Below, piece by piece: positions 44,719-56,237 of a stretch of DNA of 64,000 bases. Under the pieces are notes generated by a model. It saw only the letters and a program-made list of their open reading frames with translations. It ran no database searches and was not told the DNA's origin. The stretch comes from Chrysoporthe austroafricana. Lineage: Eukaryota; Ascomycota; Sordariomycetes; Diaporthales; Cryphonectriaceae. A program made the position numbers and the translations under genes. How positions within the stretch are numbered: position 1 is the stretch's first letter; every line of letters starts with the position of its first letter. The DNA lies in contig JYIP02000008.1 in assembly GCA_001051155.2 (NCBI GenBank), positions 2,728,001 to 2,792,000 of the forward strand, in the 5' to 3' direction.

Positions 44719-45864
44719 ATGGATCTTCGGGGTCTGCTCGGCGGCACGCGAGGCCAGCTTGGTGGCGCTCAACCTGGATCTGTCCGTACCCCTGGCCGAC
44801 TTGATAACTTGTGTGATGGTGATGGCTTTGACTGACAATCCTATGGCTCCGTAGGACAACTCAAACCTAATCGATAACTCCGAGACGGTCTACATATCCT
44901 CTCTCGCCCTCCTCAAGATGCTGCGGCATGGCCGAGCAGGTGTGCCTATGGAGGTCATGGGTCTGATGTTGGGAGAATTCGTTGATGACTTCACTGTCAG
45001 GGTGGTGGATGTGTTTGCCATGCCGCAGAGTGGTACTGGCGTCAGTGTCGAGGCCGTTGACCCCGTCTTCCAGATGAAGATGATGGAGATGCTGCGGCAG
45101 ACGGGAAGGTGAGGATGGCACCGTCGTCTCCTGATTGCAGTGACAGGGCTGCCATGCTGACTGCGCGCCGTTCTAGACCCGAGTCCGTCGTCGGCTGGTA
45201 CCACTCGCATCCCGGCTTCGGGTGCTGGCTCTCCAGTGTCGACATCAATACCCAACAGTCCTTCGAGCAGCTTACTCCTCGAGCCGTAGCTGTCGTCGTC
45301 GATCCTATCCAGTCCGTCAAGGGCAAGGTTGTCATCGATGCTTTCCGTCTTATCAACCCACAGTCTCTCATGCTGGGCCAAGAGCCCCGCCAGAGCACAT
45401 CCAACTTGGGTCACCTGAACAAGCCCTCTATCCAAGCGCTCATTCATGGCTTGAACCGACACTACTACTCGATCGGCATCAATTACCGCAAGACTGCCCT
45501 CGAGGAGAACATGCTCATGAACCTGCACAAGCAGCCATGGACGGAGGCCTTGCAGATGGATGACTTTTGTGCAGAGGGTGACCGAAACAAGGAGAGGCTG
45601 GAGAGGCTGGTCAGCCTGGCCGAGGGCTACGAGAAAAGGGTCAAGGAGGAAACGGAGCTCACCAAGGACCAGCTGAAGACGCGCTACGTGGGAAAACTCG
45701 ACCCCAAGAAGCACCTAGAGGACGTCGGTCAACAGCTCATCGAGGACAACATCGTGGCCGTGTCCAAGCAGATGATCGACAAGGAAGCCACCATGCCGAG
45801 GAAGGACACGACAAACGGCGCAAAAGATGCAACGAATGGGGGAGGCATGGAAATCGATGGCTAA
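44719..45864 (+). CDS. rpn11: 26S proteasome lid deubiquitinase Rpn11
   Basis: The JAMM/MPN+ metalloprotease of the 19S regulatory particle, which removes ubiquitin chains from substrates entering the proteasome. Exons are 44719-44781, 44855-45108 and 45177-45864 (334 residues, close to the family length). The MPN core starts with '[20 protein letters not shown]' and '[10 protein letters not shown]'. The metal site reads [14 protein letters not shown] (His115, His117, Asp128), followed by the insert-containing region '[17 protein letters not shown]'. The C-terminal helices used for lid assembly are present. The first intron's donor is inferred from the short, variable N terminus of fungal homologues; other junctions are firm. 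Confidence 0.95.
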
Positions 45865-46516
45865 TCGCGGCTATTGCTTCGAGACCAAGGAATGACACGA
45901 TTCATGGGAAGGCATAATGGCATTGTACGACTACCAGCGGCGTTAGACTTGGTTTGGGCATGGGAGGTCACCTGGTAGATAGGTAGACAAGGAAAATTCG
46001 TCCTGTCTCAGCTTGCGCCTCACAAGTCATGTCTCTGCATGTCTCTTTTCTGTGGTCTGTCTTGCATCCCCCCTACCCTCCCCCCAGGCAATGGCATGGC
46101 CTTTGTATTGTGGCTACAAAGACCAATCCGCCGTGCGTGGATGGCCTGGTCCGAGGGAGTGCAAGGCAACTTCAAAGGGAGGAGATTGCTCTTGCTTGGG
46201 TATCAGGTGCGACGCTTTGTCTCTGGGACATCTTATCAACGACATACATCGTGCTTGTCAACAATATAATTGTATCCACTAAAGATGTCTTTTCTGCTTG
46301 TTCTCTGTCGTTCTTCAGTGTTTCTGCGACATTTTAAATGACGAAGATTCCACCCTCTCTGTAGTGCCAGCCTATATTTTATCCTCTTCCGGTTCACAGC
46401 TATCTCATCTCCGCCTTTATGAACACAAATATCGGGTTAGAAACCACCAAGGTTCGTACTTATTCAGTGTGCGTATTGAAGCCTCTCTCTAAAGACTACC
46501 TGCTTACTCAACGGAG
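45865..46516. other. intergenic, no gene seen
   Basis: RPN11 3' flank and promoter of the following hypothetical gene. Overlapping short frames near 46013-46337 have no motifs. Confidence 0.45.
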
Positions 46517-48199
46517 ATGAAGAGTCTCTTTCAGTGTTGCTTCCCACACCCAATAAAGCCCAAGGCCATCAAGATGGAGGTTGGCCAGACGCCGCCAGGA
46601 TCGAATACGAGGCGGAAGATGATGAACCAGAAGCTCAAAGACAATCTGTCCCAGCAAAGACAGCCAGCATGCCTTGCTGTGCCTCCAACCAACTCCCCCC
46701 TCGGATTGCCCAACCCCTATTCACACAATCATGGTCGGGAGCTTGCTGATCTTCACTATGAACCTGCCAGTGTCGCCCATGCAGAGATGCTGAGAAACCT
46801 ACACGCTGCACTTCATCATTCAAAGTACGCCCTGAGCGGACGCTGCGCTATGCACGTCTGGGCCTGTCCGGAGTGCTCCCCTCCAGACACCTTCAGTATC
46901 CTGTGCCCAAATGCCTCGCGAGAGACCACAAAGTCATGGCTAACATCGCATGTCGGGGTCGGTGGGTCTTTTGTCGACTCCGAGACCGAAGACGACATTG
47001 TTCTATACCGCGCCGTTGGCCTCGTTCAGCCGATCCGCATTCGTATCCGATACATCAGCGACAGCAAGTTCAACCTCATTCCAACTACCCGTGTGACCTT
47101 TTCTTATCAGGATGTTAACTCCAGCGTCCATGACGTCTCATGCATCGTCCTCACCTTGTCTGCGTTGCTGGACAACGCAGCCAGGACTTGGGACCAGTAT
47201 CGCGATCCCGTGGACAAGGAGGGGATCAGTCAGGACATCTTCCTCATCCTAGACCGCATCATGGAGCTTGACTTCATGACGGAGGGCGCGGGCCCGCTCA
47301 CGGCGGCAGCCTGTCCTCACGTCATGGACCAGAGGTTCTGGGTGCCTTTCACGAAAAGATACCCGCAGGCTCCAGTGCTCTTTGCGCAGTGTGGACTGCC
47401 CATCCCAGACTCTGAGGTTGTCAATGAACAGCCTCTTCCTGTTATGGCCATGAATATGCCTCCGCAGACTTCGACGCTAGACAGATCTCTCACGCAGTTC
47501 GAGGCCCCGGGTAAAGCCCCGGTCCCTTCTCCAGCGAGGGACCTAGGGCGTAGTCTCACCGGACCACCGCCATCGAGGGACCTAGGGCGTAGCCTCACTG
47601 GACCACCGCCATCGAGGGACCTAGGGCGTAGTCTCACCGGACCACCGTCATCGAGGGACCCAGGGCGTAGTCTCACTGGGCCACCGCTATCGAGGGACCT
47701 AGGGCGTAGTCTCACCGGGCCACCGCCATCGAAGGACCTAGGGCGCAGTCTCACTAGACCACCGTCATCGAGGCAGCCTTCATCGAAGCACTCGTCTTCA
47801 AAGTCGCTGCTGTCACCAAAGTTGTCATCGCGCCTATCCACGCCGAAGTCCAGACACACAGCTGAGCCTCAATCCTCGCATCGCACCAAACCCACCACTA
47901 CCTCTTCCTCCTCCAATGCCAAGTCCTCCTCGCGGGATGCCCCTGAAACTGAGTCCTGGCCCGACATCGCCGCCTTCTTCGGCTTGAAGGAGTCTCCAGA
48001 TGCACCGGAGCAGCGTCGGCAGCAAGTCATCGAGCTCCAGAATCAAGCGAACCGGGCACATGAGCGGATGGCTACGCGAATCCAGCGTGGCCGTGAACGC
48101 GACAGAGAGAGACACTGGCACACGAGGAAGGCACAAGAGAGAATGGACACTGCGGGTGGGCAGTCGTCATCGTACTGGGACGCGCTTGACGAGGTATGA
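46517..48199 (+). CDS. hypothetical protein with 13-residue tandem repeats
   Basis: A 560-residue single-exon protein I do not recognise. Residues about 85-330 look globular ('CAMHVWACPECSPPDTF', 'FVDSETEDDIVLYRAVGLV', 'DIFLILDRIMELDF'). Residues 341-418 are six head-to-tail copies of a 13-residue unit with consensus RDLGRSLTGPPPS (nt 47537-47770). Then comes a Ser/Lys-rich, probably disordered stretch and a C-terminal Arg-rich helix ('TRIQRGRERDRERHW'). No signal peptide or membrane helix is seen. The continuous frame, codon use and start context support a real gene. The unit 'GRSLT' could be a phosphorylation target, which is only a guess. Confidence 0.75.
   Translation: MKSLFQCCFPHPIKPKAIKMEVGQTPPGSNTRRKMMNQKLKDNLSQQRQPACLAVPPTNSPLGLPNPYSHNHGRELADLHYEPASVAHAEMLRNLHAALHHSKYALSGRCAMHVWACPECSPPDTFSILCPNASRETTKSWLTSHVGVGGSFVDSETEDDIVLYRAVGLVQPIRIRIRYISDSKFNLIPTTRVTFSYQDVNSSVHDVSCIVLTLSALLDNAARTWDQYRDPVDKEGISQDIFLILDRIMELDFMTEGAGPLTAAACPHVMDQRFWVPFTKRYPQAPVLFAQCGLPIPDSEVVNEQPLPVMAMNMPPQTSTLDRSLTQFEAPGKAPVPSPARDLGRSLTGPPPSRDLGRSLTGPPPSRDLGRSLTGPPSSRDPGRSLTGPPLSRDLGRSLTGPPPSKDLGRSLTRPPSSRQPSSKHSSSKSLLSPKLSSRLSTPKSRHTAEPQSSHRTKPTTTSSSSNAKSSSRDAPETESWPDIAAFFGLKESPDAPEQRRQQVIELQNQANRAHERMATRIQRGRERDRERHWHTRKAQERMDTAGGQSSSYWDALDEV
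47537..47770 (+). repeat. 39-bp in-frame minisatellite, six copies
   Basis: Six 39-base units inside the hypothetical gene, differing by few substitutions and keeping frame. Confidence 0.9.
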
Positions 48200-48933
48200 T
48201 CAGCTGCTAGAATCCTGCTGCGAACGAGATGAAGACCTGAGAGTAATCCCTACGGCGTGATATATGCACCGTTCCCCGGGAGGTCATGGAACCTCTTCGA
48301 ATGACCAATTCCTTTGACTAGAGCTCCTTAGACACCCTGTGCCCTCCATCCCTTTTTATTTATGACATAACCGTCTCGTCCGGTAATTAAAGGTAAAGTA
48401 ATGCAAGAAGGTAGGTCATGGTTCTGTAACCCCTCTCTAAATGTGAGTTTGTGAATGTGAGCGGCGCTAATGGTGGAGATGGGGATGACATCTCTTCAAA
48501 AAAGAGGAAGAACACATGGAACATCATCAGCTTTCAGGTCAGCAACCCAGCCAGAACAGCTGCGGTGGATGTCATGGGTTCGCCACAAAAATTTCATATC
48601 CAGCCGGAATGAAAACATTTTATGTTTGTTCGTTCGCAGTGTCTTCAATGTGTCCTGTCACCTCATTGTAACATAATGGTGGCCGAGAGGCTTGGTGGTG
48701 AAGTAGCATTCAAAGAGCATCGTGTGCAGAACCCAATCGTCAAGGTTAGGCCAGTGCCTTCTGGTGTCTCAACAGTGTTCATTGCCTCGAGCATCGTATA
48801 GAATCTTCGCTCTTCGGTATTGTACAGTTCTCCCCCAGCCTTTCAGCGACCTCGACACATCCCTCGCAAGGCCCTGACAACATCTCAGCGGGACACGCCG
48901 CCCTCCTCATGGGACAGCTGTGCGTCATCTTCC
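48200..48933. other. intergenic, no gene seen
   Basis: Between the 3' ends of convergent genes; nothing is recognised. Confidence 0.5.
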
Positions 48934-49364
48934 TCAATCGCACAATTCTCTTTTGTCGTCGTCCTCATGCTGGCCTGACTTCTTGGCCGCCTTCTTCTCA
49001 CGCCGCAGCTGCTTGATGCTCTTCTCGTGCGTAGCCTTGACCTTGGCCTTCTTTGCCTTCTTGACGCGCCTGTCGGGGTCCTCATTCTCTTTGTCCCGAT
49101 TTTTGGCCTCGCGCTCCTCGCGCTTCATTGCTTCGATGCACTTCACGCAGTCTGCATGCCTCGCATAAAAGCTGCCTGGGTGCGCATGGCACTCTAGGTA
49201 GTGCTGGATGGCGACGCATCTTTTGTCGCCCATGCGGCCGCAGATAGGGCTGGTAGGACGAGAGTCAGTTATAGTTATAGAGGCTCTGATGGAGCTTACG
49301 GGAGGGGGGGGGTGGAATGGACCTACCAGTGGTGCCCATGAAACGAGGGCATTTTCGATGGCAT
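48934..49364 (-). CDS. small Cys/His-motif protein, conserved-hypothetical type
   Basis: A 117-residue protein in two exons on the minus strand (49364-49327 and 49249-48934; 77-nt intron, GTAGGT donor). The N-terminal half has a dense Cys/His array: 'HHCPICGRMGDKRC', 'HYLECHAHPG' and 'HADCVKC', which resembles a zinc-binding fold. The C-terminal half is highly charged and Lys-rich ('RRVKKAKKAKVKATHEK'), as in nuclear proteins. The short first exon is needed to supply the CPIC pair; without it the frame would start at 49233. Function unknown. Confidence 0.65.
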
Positions 49365-49405
49365 AACCTCGTTGTAGATGACCTCAAACAAACGGACGAT
49401 TAACG

Positions 49406-49443
<38 letters not shown>

Positions 49444-50770
49444 TTTTTTTATTCTTGTTGGGTTTTTTTTTGTTTTTGGTGATTTCTTTGNGGGGGGGGG
49501 GGGAAACGAAGGGGGGTTTAATGTGTTTTTTTTTTTTTTTTTTTTTTTTTTTTTGGCTGAGATTGCAAGCAGTGGTGGCTCTCTTCTGGATCTGGAAGAT
49601 TCTCAGAGAGTCTAGCACTTTAATGCCCTGCGTTGAGTAGCCTAGCGAGAGTCCTGACGGTTCCTAGGGTAGATTGACAATTCTGTGCAGTCGGAGCTCA
49701 ACGTTCCAGATAGCAACACGTTATTGGGCTGCAAATGATTACCTGTACACGTTCACCAACTGTGGCCCCCCCAAAAATCCAACCCAGGCCAAGGTGCTGC
49801 AGCCACAGGTCGGAAATGCAAGTTCACAGCCAAGCGGATGACCCAAGGTGTCGGATAGACGCAGGTGCCCGACGTACGCCCGGCATGAGGCTCACTGGCC
49901 GATTGGACATGCTGAACCCGCAAAATGTCTCTGGCGGCTGGCGTTTGAGGTGACAAAGAGGCACTGTTGCTCGTGCGTTTGCCGGAGAAGGAATCAAACA
50001 CAGCATCTTCGTTTGCGGTCTTTCAATGGCACTCATTGTCAATCTCGACGTCCTGAAGAGCCCTGCGCTTGTCTCTCTCTCTCCCCCAGATTGACCTTTT
50101 GTAGGCGTCAGTGTCCCGGGATTTGGGCTTCGTTTTGATACGTAAGAATATTAGGCACGCCTTACTGCCGTCCGGTTCCTCTAGACTCCACAGACAGCCT
50201 TCCACGTTGTTCCACAAGATCAACGTCGAGTGCCGCTGACATCGAGGCGCCGGTATCTTAAGGATACGAACATTTAGGATATAGATTACAAGGGATAATG
50301 AAAGACAGCAATCATGTGACGGAAGGAGAAGCTTGAAAAGCGCGTCTGGATTTGCATGATACTATCATGAGAGGGATTGACAAACATCAACTCTCAGTTT
50401 GCAATCGCCCAGCTGGAATAAACCAGCTCTTGATGATCCAAGGAAACGATCCAATATTACTCGGACTTTATTATTGCCCGCACCCAAGAATTGAGGTTCG
50501 AGAGAGGCCGGTCAGCACTAGAATGGCCCGGTCCTTGTCGCAATGCTGGATGGAGCTACCGAGCTGATAGACTCGGACGCGGTGAAAAGAGTAGCCGATG
50601 AGGCAGACTAGTGAAGTATAAGTCGCATCAAACACCTGATTCTTTGGAGAGAGCACCTGCTCCTCTGCGCTCTGGTCTGAAGGCACTTACTTGTTTTCTT
50701 GTTCCTCAGCACCACCCAACGCTACGCGCAGAGATCGCACCGGTAGGCCTGGCGAAAACCATTCACAAGC
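49365..50770. other. intergenic with homopolymer runs and one N
   Basis: No gene is recognised. Long T-runs (about 49410-49442 and 49525-49554), G-runs and a single undetermined base at 49491 mark a stretch that is hard to sequence, so local sequence is unreliable. The last 200 bases are the 5' flank of the NmrA-like gene. Confidence 0.7.
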
Positions 50771-51721
50771 ATGTCCGACATCCTCGTCATCACGAGCCCG
50801 GGAGGCCATCAGTGCACCCACCTGATCCCGCTGCTCTACAACGGGGGGCGATGGAAGCTCCGGCTCGCGGCCCACTCGGAGACGTCCCGCGCGAAGCTGC
50901 ACGCCCAGTACCCCGACGCCGAGGTGGTCGTCGTCGACCTCGTCTCCCTCGAGGCCTGCCAGGCGCTGGTCTCCGGGGCCACGGCAGTCTACCACGTCGG
51001 GCCCTCGTTCCACTCGCGCGAGCGGGAGATCGGCTTCTGCATGATCGACGCCGCGGTCGGGGAGTCTAGGAAGGCCGGCAGCGCCTTCAGGCACTTTGTC
51101 TTCTCGGGCGTTGCGGGCACGCAGATCCGCGGCCTGATGCAGCATGACCTCAAGTCGATGGTCGAGGAGAGGTTATACCTGAGCACCGAGCTCAACTGGA
51201 CGATTCTGCAGCCGACGAACTTCATGGACTTCTTCCCTGTCGGCCTGCTGGCGAGCCAGGAGAGGCCGGTCCTCAATAAGCTGTGGGACCCGGAGTGCAA
51301 GAACAGCGAGGTCGCCTTGAGAGATCTCGCCGAGGCGGCGGCGAAGGTACTGAATGAGGGCGACAGGCATTTCTTCGCGCAGTACCAGCTGTCTTCGACG
51401 CTGCCCATGTCGGAGGTGGAGAAAGCCGAGATCGTCGGTCGGCACCTAGGCAAGAAGGTCGAGATCCGGACCCTACCTCTGGAGGACGGGGTGGACCTGC
51501 TCCTGCAGCGGCTGTTCGGAGAGGCTCTGTCTGCGGACGGCGAGGCTCGGCCGGATATCGTGCGGGACGAGGCGGAAAGACTGATCTTGTTCTCAACGCG
51601 TAGGGGCCTCAGAGGTAGTCCGAACGTGATGAGGTGGTTGCTGGGAAGGGAGCCGACGAGCGTGGACGAATGGGTCAGGATGGAGCTCAAGAAGCTGAGC
51701 AGCGAGGCGCAGGGGCAGTAG
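50771..51721 (+). CDS. NmrA-like NAD(P)-binding reductase
   Basis: An intronless 316-residue atypical SDR. The N-terminal Rossmann strand and loop read 'DILVITSPGGHQCTHLIPLL', slightly different from the canonical GxxGxxG, followed by 'AEVVVVDLVSLEACQALVSG', 'ATAVYHVGPSF', 'FRHFVFSGVAG' and 'NWTILQPTNFMDFFPV', all placed as in NmrA/PCBER-like proteins. GC-rich codon use matches the conserved block. It is not closely similar to the NmrA-like protein at 3.7 kb. Its substrate or regulatory partner is not apparent. Confidence 0.85.
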   Translation: MSDILVITSPGGHQCTHLIPLLYNGGRWKLRLAAHSETSRAKLHAQYPDAEVVVVDLVSLEACQALVSGATAVYHVGPSFHSREREIGFCMIDAAVGESRKAGSAFRHFVFSGVAGTQIRGLMQHDLKSMVEERLYLSTELNWTILQPTNFMDFFPVGLLASQERPVLNKLWDPECKNSEVALRDLAEAAAKVLNEGDRHFFAQYQLSSTLPMSEVEKAEIVGRHLGKKVEIRTLPLEDGVDLLLQRLFGEALSADGEARPDIVRDEAERLILFSTRRGLRGSPNVMRWLLGREPTSVDEWVRMELKKLSSEAQGQ

Positions 51722-53219
51722 CCGGCCGTTTCTACCTGGGTCGTTAAGGTAGCAGAAGTCTTGGATACACTGCAGCGCCGTGTTGTTGTTGTGCACGTCT
51801 GTCAGCGCCCCGCGAAGGTCGGCAGCGGATGTCCGGGACTTGGTGAGCATTGGCTGTCCGGCCAGGTCCTCTGACCACCTGCAGTGACAGGCCAAGAAGG
51901 GCCTCCGTATTGTCAACGCACCTGTCGACGACATCGTCTCCGATAGGTCTTAGTGGTCTGAAAGACACCAGACCTCTTACGAGCTTCGAGAACTGAACGC
52001 ATGAATCAGGGCCCGGGGGCAAATGAGCAGTGATTTCCTCTGGTCACGCAGCATGACGATGTCACGGTCCAATGACCTGTCTGAAGGAGCTTCGATCTCG
52101 TTGACAAATACTAAGTAGCATTGGCCTTCGATCTGGGAAAGACAGACGACGGGACGCGACGGCTGCAGACCGGACACCAGCATAAGCGAGGTCTCGGGGG
52201 CCCACATGCATATGGCCGCCTCGCGGATGTGGGGATCTGCTACTATGTAATACCATCAGTGCCATGGTATGTGGTTCCTGCGACGTGTGTTGACGGTTGA
52301 CTCGATAGAATCAAGTGATGGCATCAGCCTCTTATCTCCTGGTTCAGTAATTACTGGGTCCTCACGGCAAGCTAGGCTCCGTACTGTGGTCCCCTAAGGG
52401 GGCTCCACCCAGATCCGGATGCGCAGGGACAGATAGGAACGACAAATAAGACGGACCTCCTCCGGGATCTAGACGCCTGGAGCCTGGAGCTGTGCAGGTC
52501 GAGAGAGGTCGGTCCCCCAGACGCAACGCAACGTCGTAGCGCCACAGGATAGTGCTCGTGCTCCTCTGCTGATAAGCTCGCCTCCCCACGTCAAGGCTTA
52601 TGCACAAGGCGACGCAGAGAGCAACTCCATAGCTCCATGCTGCCACACCAATATTACCACCACCACCACCACCAGCAGAGGCCTCCCCACGACCGACTGG
52701 GTAGGTACTGTAAGGGGAGACCTGCAGAGACCGGGCTCCGCGCGGTGGTGGGTCGGATGGTTCCGCGTTCTCTGCCAGTGCTGGGTACTGAGTAGCATCC
52801 TAGCGCTGCCGCTGCCCGTCGGTGGAGTCTAATATTGCGCAGTCCAAGGATCCGATCTAACGTCCTTAGTAGATCCTCGCGGTCCTGGCATCGAGATAAG
52901 CACTGCTCGGCCGCGATTCCGGCGGCGGCTGCGGCTGCGTTTCGGCACAGAGAAACTTTGCTCTCATTATTCTGGACGCCGTCGTGATACTCCCTCGTGA
53001 TTCATAAAGCCCAGTACACCCCCGGACGAGATGTGCCCGTGACGATCCAGGGCTCCACTGCGACTCCACGGGCGTTGATGCTGTGAGAAGCTGTCCTCCC
53101 TATCCCGGATTATTTCTTGCGCGCCCCCCCCCCCTCCCTTCATAGTTGGAGGCGGCGATACTCCCGGAATCAGTATACTCGGCTCGTCTCGTCTCGACAG
53201 AGGCGCCACAACCGCCACG
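51722..53219. other. intergenic, no gene seen
   Basis: Long spacer before the purine permease. Open frames on the minus strand at 51593-52265 lack motifs and appear to be chance frames in GC-rich DNA. Confidence 0.45.
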
Positions 53220-55187
53220 ATGGATGAGGACCAAGGGCCGTCGCGGATCGCTGCTTATGATGAGCCTAAGAGGACGTTTGGCGACCGCCTCCGGAGCCTT
53301 AGGCATACCTTCTTTACCAAGGAAGGCCTCATAGGCGACTACGACTACGCCTTCCTCTTCACTCCCAACCTTCCCTTCATGAGGAGGAAGAGAGCACAGG
53401 CGGCGCCTTTCTTCGGCCTCAACGAGAACCTGCCAGTCTTCCTCGCCCTGCTGCTCGGCCTTCAGCATGCCCTCGCGATGCTGGCGGGCATCATCACGCC
53501 GCCCATTCTTCTCGCGGCTGCAGCCAACCTGTCCACGGAGCTGGAGCAGTATCTGGTGTCGACGTCCCTGATCGTCTCGGGCGTCCTGTCCATAATCCAG
53601 ATCACGAGGTTCCACATCTTCAAGACGCCGTATGGAGCTCCTCCCCCCTATCGTGCCTGTCGCTCCCGGATGAGTTCACCACGCGGCTGACCCAGACGTC
53701 CAGATACTACTTGGGGACCGGCGTCATCTCCGTCGTCGGCGTCTCCTTCTCCACCATCACCGTAGCCACGCGCGCCTTCACCCAGATGTACGAGAACGGC
53801 TACTGCCCGACCGCCGACGACGGGACCCAGCTGCCCTGCCCAGACGGCTACGGCGCGATCATCGGCACATCTGCGGTCTGCGCCCTGCTCGAGATCCTCA
53901 TCTCGTTCATCCCGCCCAAGACGATGCTGCGCATCTTCCCGCCCATCGTGACCGGCCCCACGGTTATGCTGATCGGAATCAGCCTCATCGAGAGCGGGTT
54001 CGAGGACTGGGCGGGCGGCAGCGGGTCGTGTATGGACCCCACCACGGCCTACTATGCGTTGTGTCCGAATATCGACGCGCCACATGCGCTGCCATGGGGG
54101 AGTGCTGAATTCCTGGGTGAGTAGCCGATCCCCCGGGCGCCCCTTACCGGGCGCGGCCGTACTGACACGGTGGCCAGGTCTGGGATTCTCCGTCTTCGTT
54201 GCGATCATCCTCTGCGAGCGCTTCGGTGCGCCCATCATGAAGTCCTGCTCCGTCGTCATCGGCCTCCTCGTTGGCTGCATCATCGCCGCCGCCTGCGGGT
54301 ACTTCGACCGCTCCGGCATCGACGCCGCGCCCGTGGCCAGCTTCATCTGGGTGCACACCTTCAAGCTCAGCGTGTACGGCCCGCTGGTACTACCCATCCT
54401 CGCCGTGTTCATCATCTGCGCGTGCGAGGCGATCGGCGACATCACGGCGACGTGCGACGTGTCGCGTCTCGAGGTGGACGGCAAGCTCTATGAGAGCAGG
54501 ATCCAGGGCGGCGTGCTCGCCGATGGGCTGAACGGGGTCCTGGCCGCCCTGTGCACGATCACGCCCATGTCGACCTTCGCGCAGAACAACGGTGTCATCG
54601 CCCTGACGAGGTGTGCGAACCGCAAGGCGGGCTACTGTGCCTGGTGAGTTTGAGCCCCGGCCCTCCGCTTGATGGCGCCGGCAGGCCACGCCGCTGACTC
54701 TCTTGCCTCTCTCCACAGTGTGTTCCTCATCATCATGGGCGTCCTCGCCAAGTTTGCCGCCGCCCTGACCTCCATCCCGTCCGCCGTGATCGGCGGCATG
54801 ACGACCTTCCTCTTCACCTCGGTCGCCGTCTCCGGCATCGCCATCATCACGCGCGGCGTCCCCTTTAACCGCCGGAACCGCTTCATCCTGACTGCCGGCC
54901 TAGCGATCGGCTACGGCGCGACGCTGGTGCCGTCGTACTTCAGCTCTGTGTTCACCTACAGCGGGCCTAACAAGAGCCTGCAGGGCTTCCTGGACGCCAT
55001 CGAGCTGGTCATGGAGACCGGATTCGCGGTCACGGCGCTGGTGACGATGGTCCTGAACCTTATACTGCCGGAAGAGATTGAGGACACGGACGAGGTGAGG
55101 GGCGAGGTGGGGACGGCACAGGGGAGCAGCGAGGCAAAGACGGTGAGCGCCGTTGGTAGCCGTGACGGCGATGAAAAACAGGCTTGA
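53220..55187 (+). CDS. uric acid/xanthine permease (NAT/NCS2, UapA/UapC type)
   Basis: A proton-coupled purine transporter of the nucleobase-ascorbate transporter family in the plasma membrane, for uptake of uric acid and xanthine as nitrogen source. Exons are 53220-53629, 53704-54116, 54178-54643 and 54719-55187 (585 residues). Diagnostic features: the cytosolic N-terminal 'DYDYAFLFTPNLPF' segment, the QH pair in helix 1 (82-83, 'LGLQHALAM'), the acidic helix-8 motif 'EAIGDITAT', and the NAT signature QNNGVIALTR (410-419). All introns have GTGAGT or GTATGG donors and phases agree. Whether it is the UapA or UapC orthologue cannot be told by eye. Confidence 0.93.
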
Positions 55188-56237
55188 GGGCAGCGGTTTA
55201 GCCTGGCAGTGGGGCCTGACCTCATCGTCAATGTCGTGGGCTAAGATGACACGAGAGCTAGGGAGAATCTTAAAAGCATCTGAATTTATAATGTGTTTCA
55301 ACCACCGGTGCCGCTTATAATTCATTAATGTACAAAAATCCATCCTCGAAACTTGCTGGCTTGCCTCGAAATGTCGTCGTCCCTATTTTTAGGAAAGACG
55401 GCACCATCAGATGAACCTTTGCGGCTTGCTTTTACCACAACATCGTTCGTTCATCGGAAGGGATGGATACAGTGTCCTCTTCCGCTTCTGTTGGCTACCT
55501 TTTTGCCTATCATCTAGCCCCCTCGCTTTTCAAGGCATCATCAACAAGGAAAGTGGGCACTGTGTGGCTGGTATTGATGGATGTACTTGCTCTGGGAGGC
55601 CTTGTCCTATGGTGCGATATGGGCTAGATGAGACGAGTGTTGCCTCGTTTTTGCTTTTTTTTTTCCTAAAAAAGAAAAAACGGTAAAAAGTCTTGACGAG
55701 GGAACCACGCGTAGCTCATCTTTCTCATTCATCTCATCCATCAGCCGGGCTTCCTGAAAACGTTTCTTCTTTTGTAACTAGTGACTTCCCGGCTAGAGAA
55801 GTGCCTTGCCGAGTAGAATCTCCTGTTGATCTTCTATGAATCCTTTTTAGTGTTGAGTAGGTTGTGTGTTGACCTTGTCAGTCTTTTAAAGCTTGACTTC
55901 AAAACACTCGCACGTTCAAATGGGGAAAACTGCAGAGCAAGCAATTCAGAGTAATGAAAGACAAAATCACACACATTACGTCACGCGGATGCTGGATGCC
56001 AATATGTTTGACAAGGTCAGAATCTTCGAATAATTATGTACACCCCAAAAATGCCAGTCGCACCGTTCTGAGAGGCCCGCGGGGGCGCCTCATCAGGTAG
56101 GAAATAGATACAAGAATGGTCTGTGGGAACTGGTGCCCCCGTCTAGCCCGAGCTCATGCCAGGTGTCTTCCGCGTGCTTGCTGGGGGCCGCGGCTTTTCA
56201 CTTGTTTTTTTAGTTCCCGGCGACAGTAAAGTGTCAT
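55188..56237. other. intergenic, no gene seen
   Basis: Region between the convergent permease and Gly-rich genes, with T/A-runs near 55654-55690. Nothing is recognised. Confidence 0.5.

Noticed and set aside
44890..45714. 274-codon minus-strand frame opposite RPN11
   Set aside because: Antisense of a strongly conserved gene, including across its intron; no independent support.
47317..47859. Minus-strand repeat protein (GGPVRLRPRSLD repeats)
   Set aside because: Reverse reading of the 39-bp minisatellite that belongs to the plus-strand gene.
52598..52798. GTG/CAC triplet run near 52660-52676 as a coding poly-Val or poly-His tract
   Set aside because: Short trinucleotide run in non-coding sequence; neither strand shows a gene around it.
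53648..54484. 278-codon minus-strand frame opposite the purine permease
   Set aside because: Antisense shadow; runs through the permease introns and has no motif.
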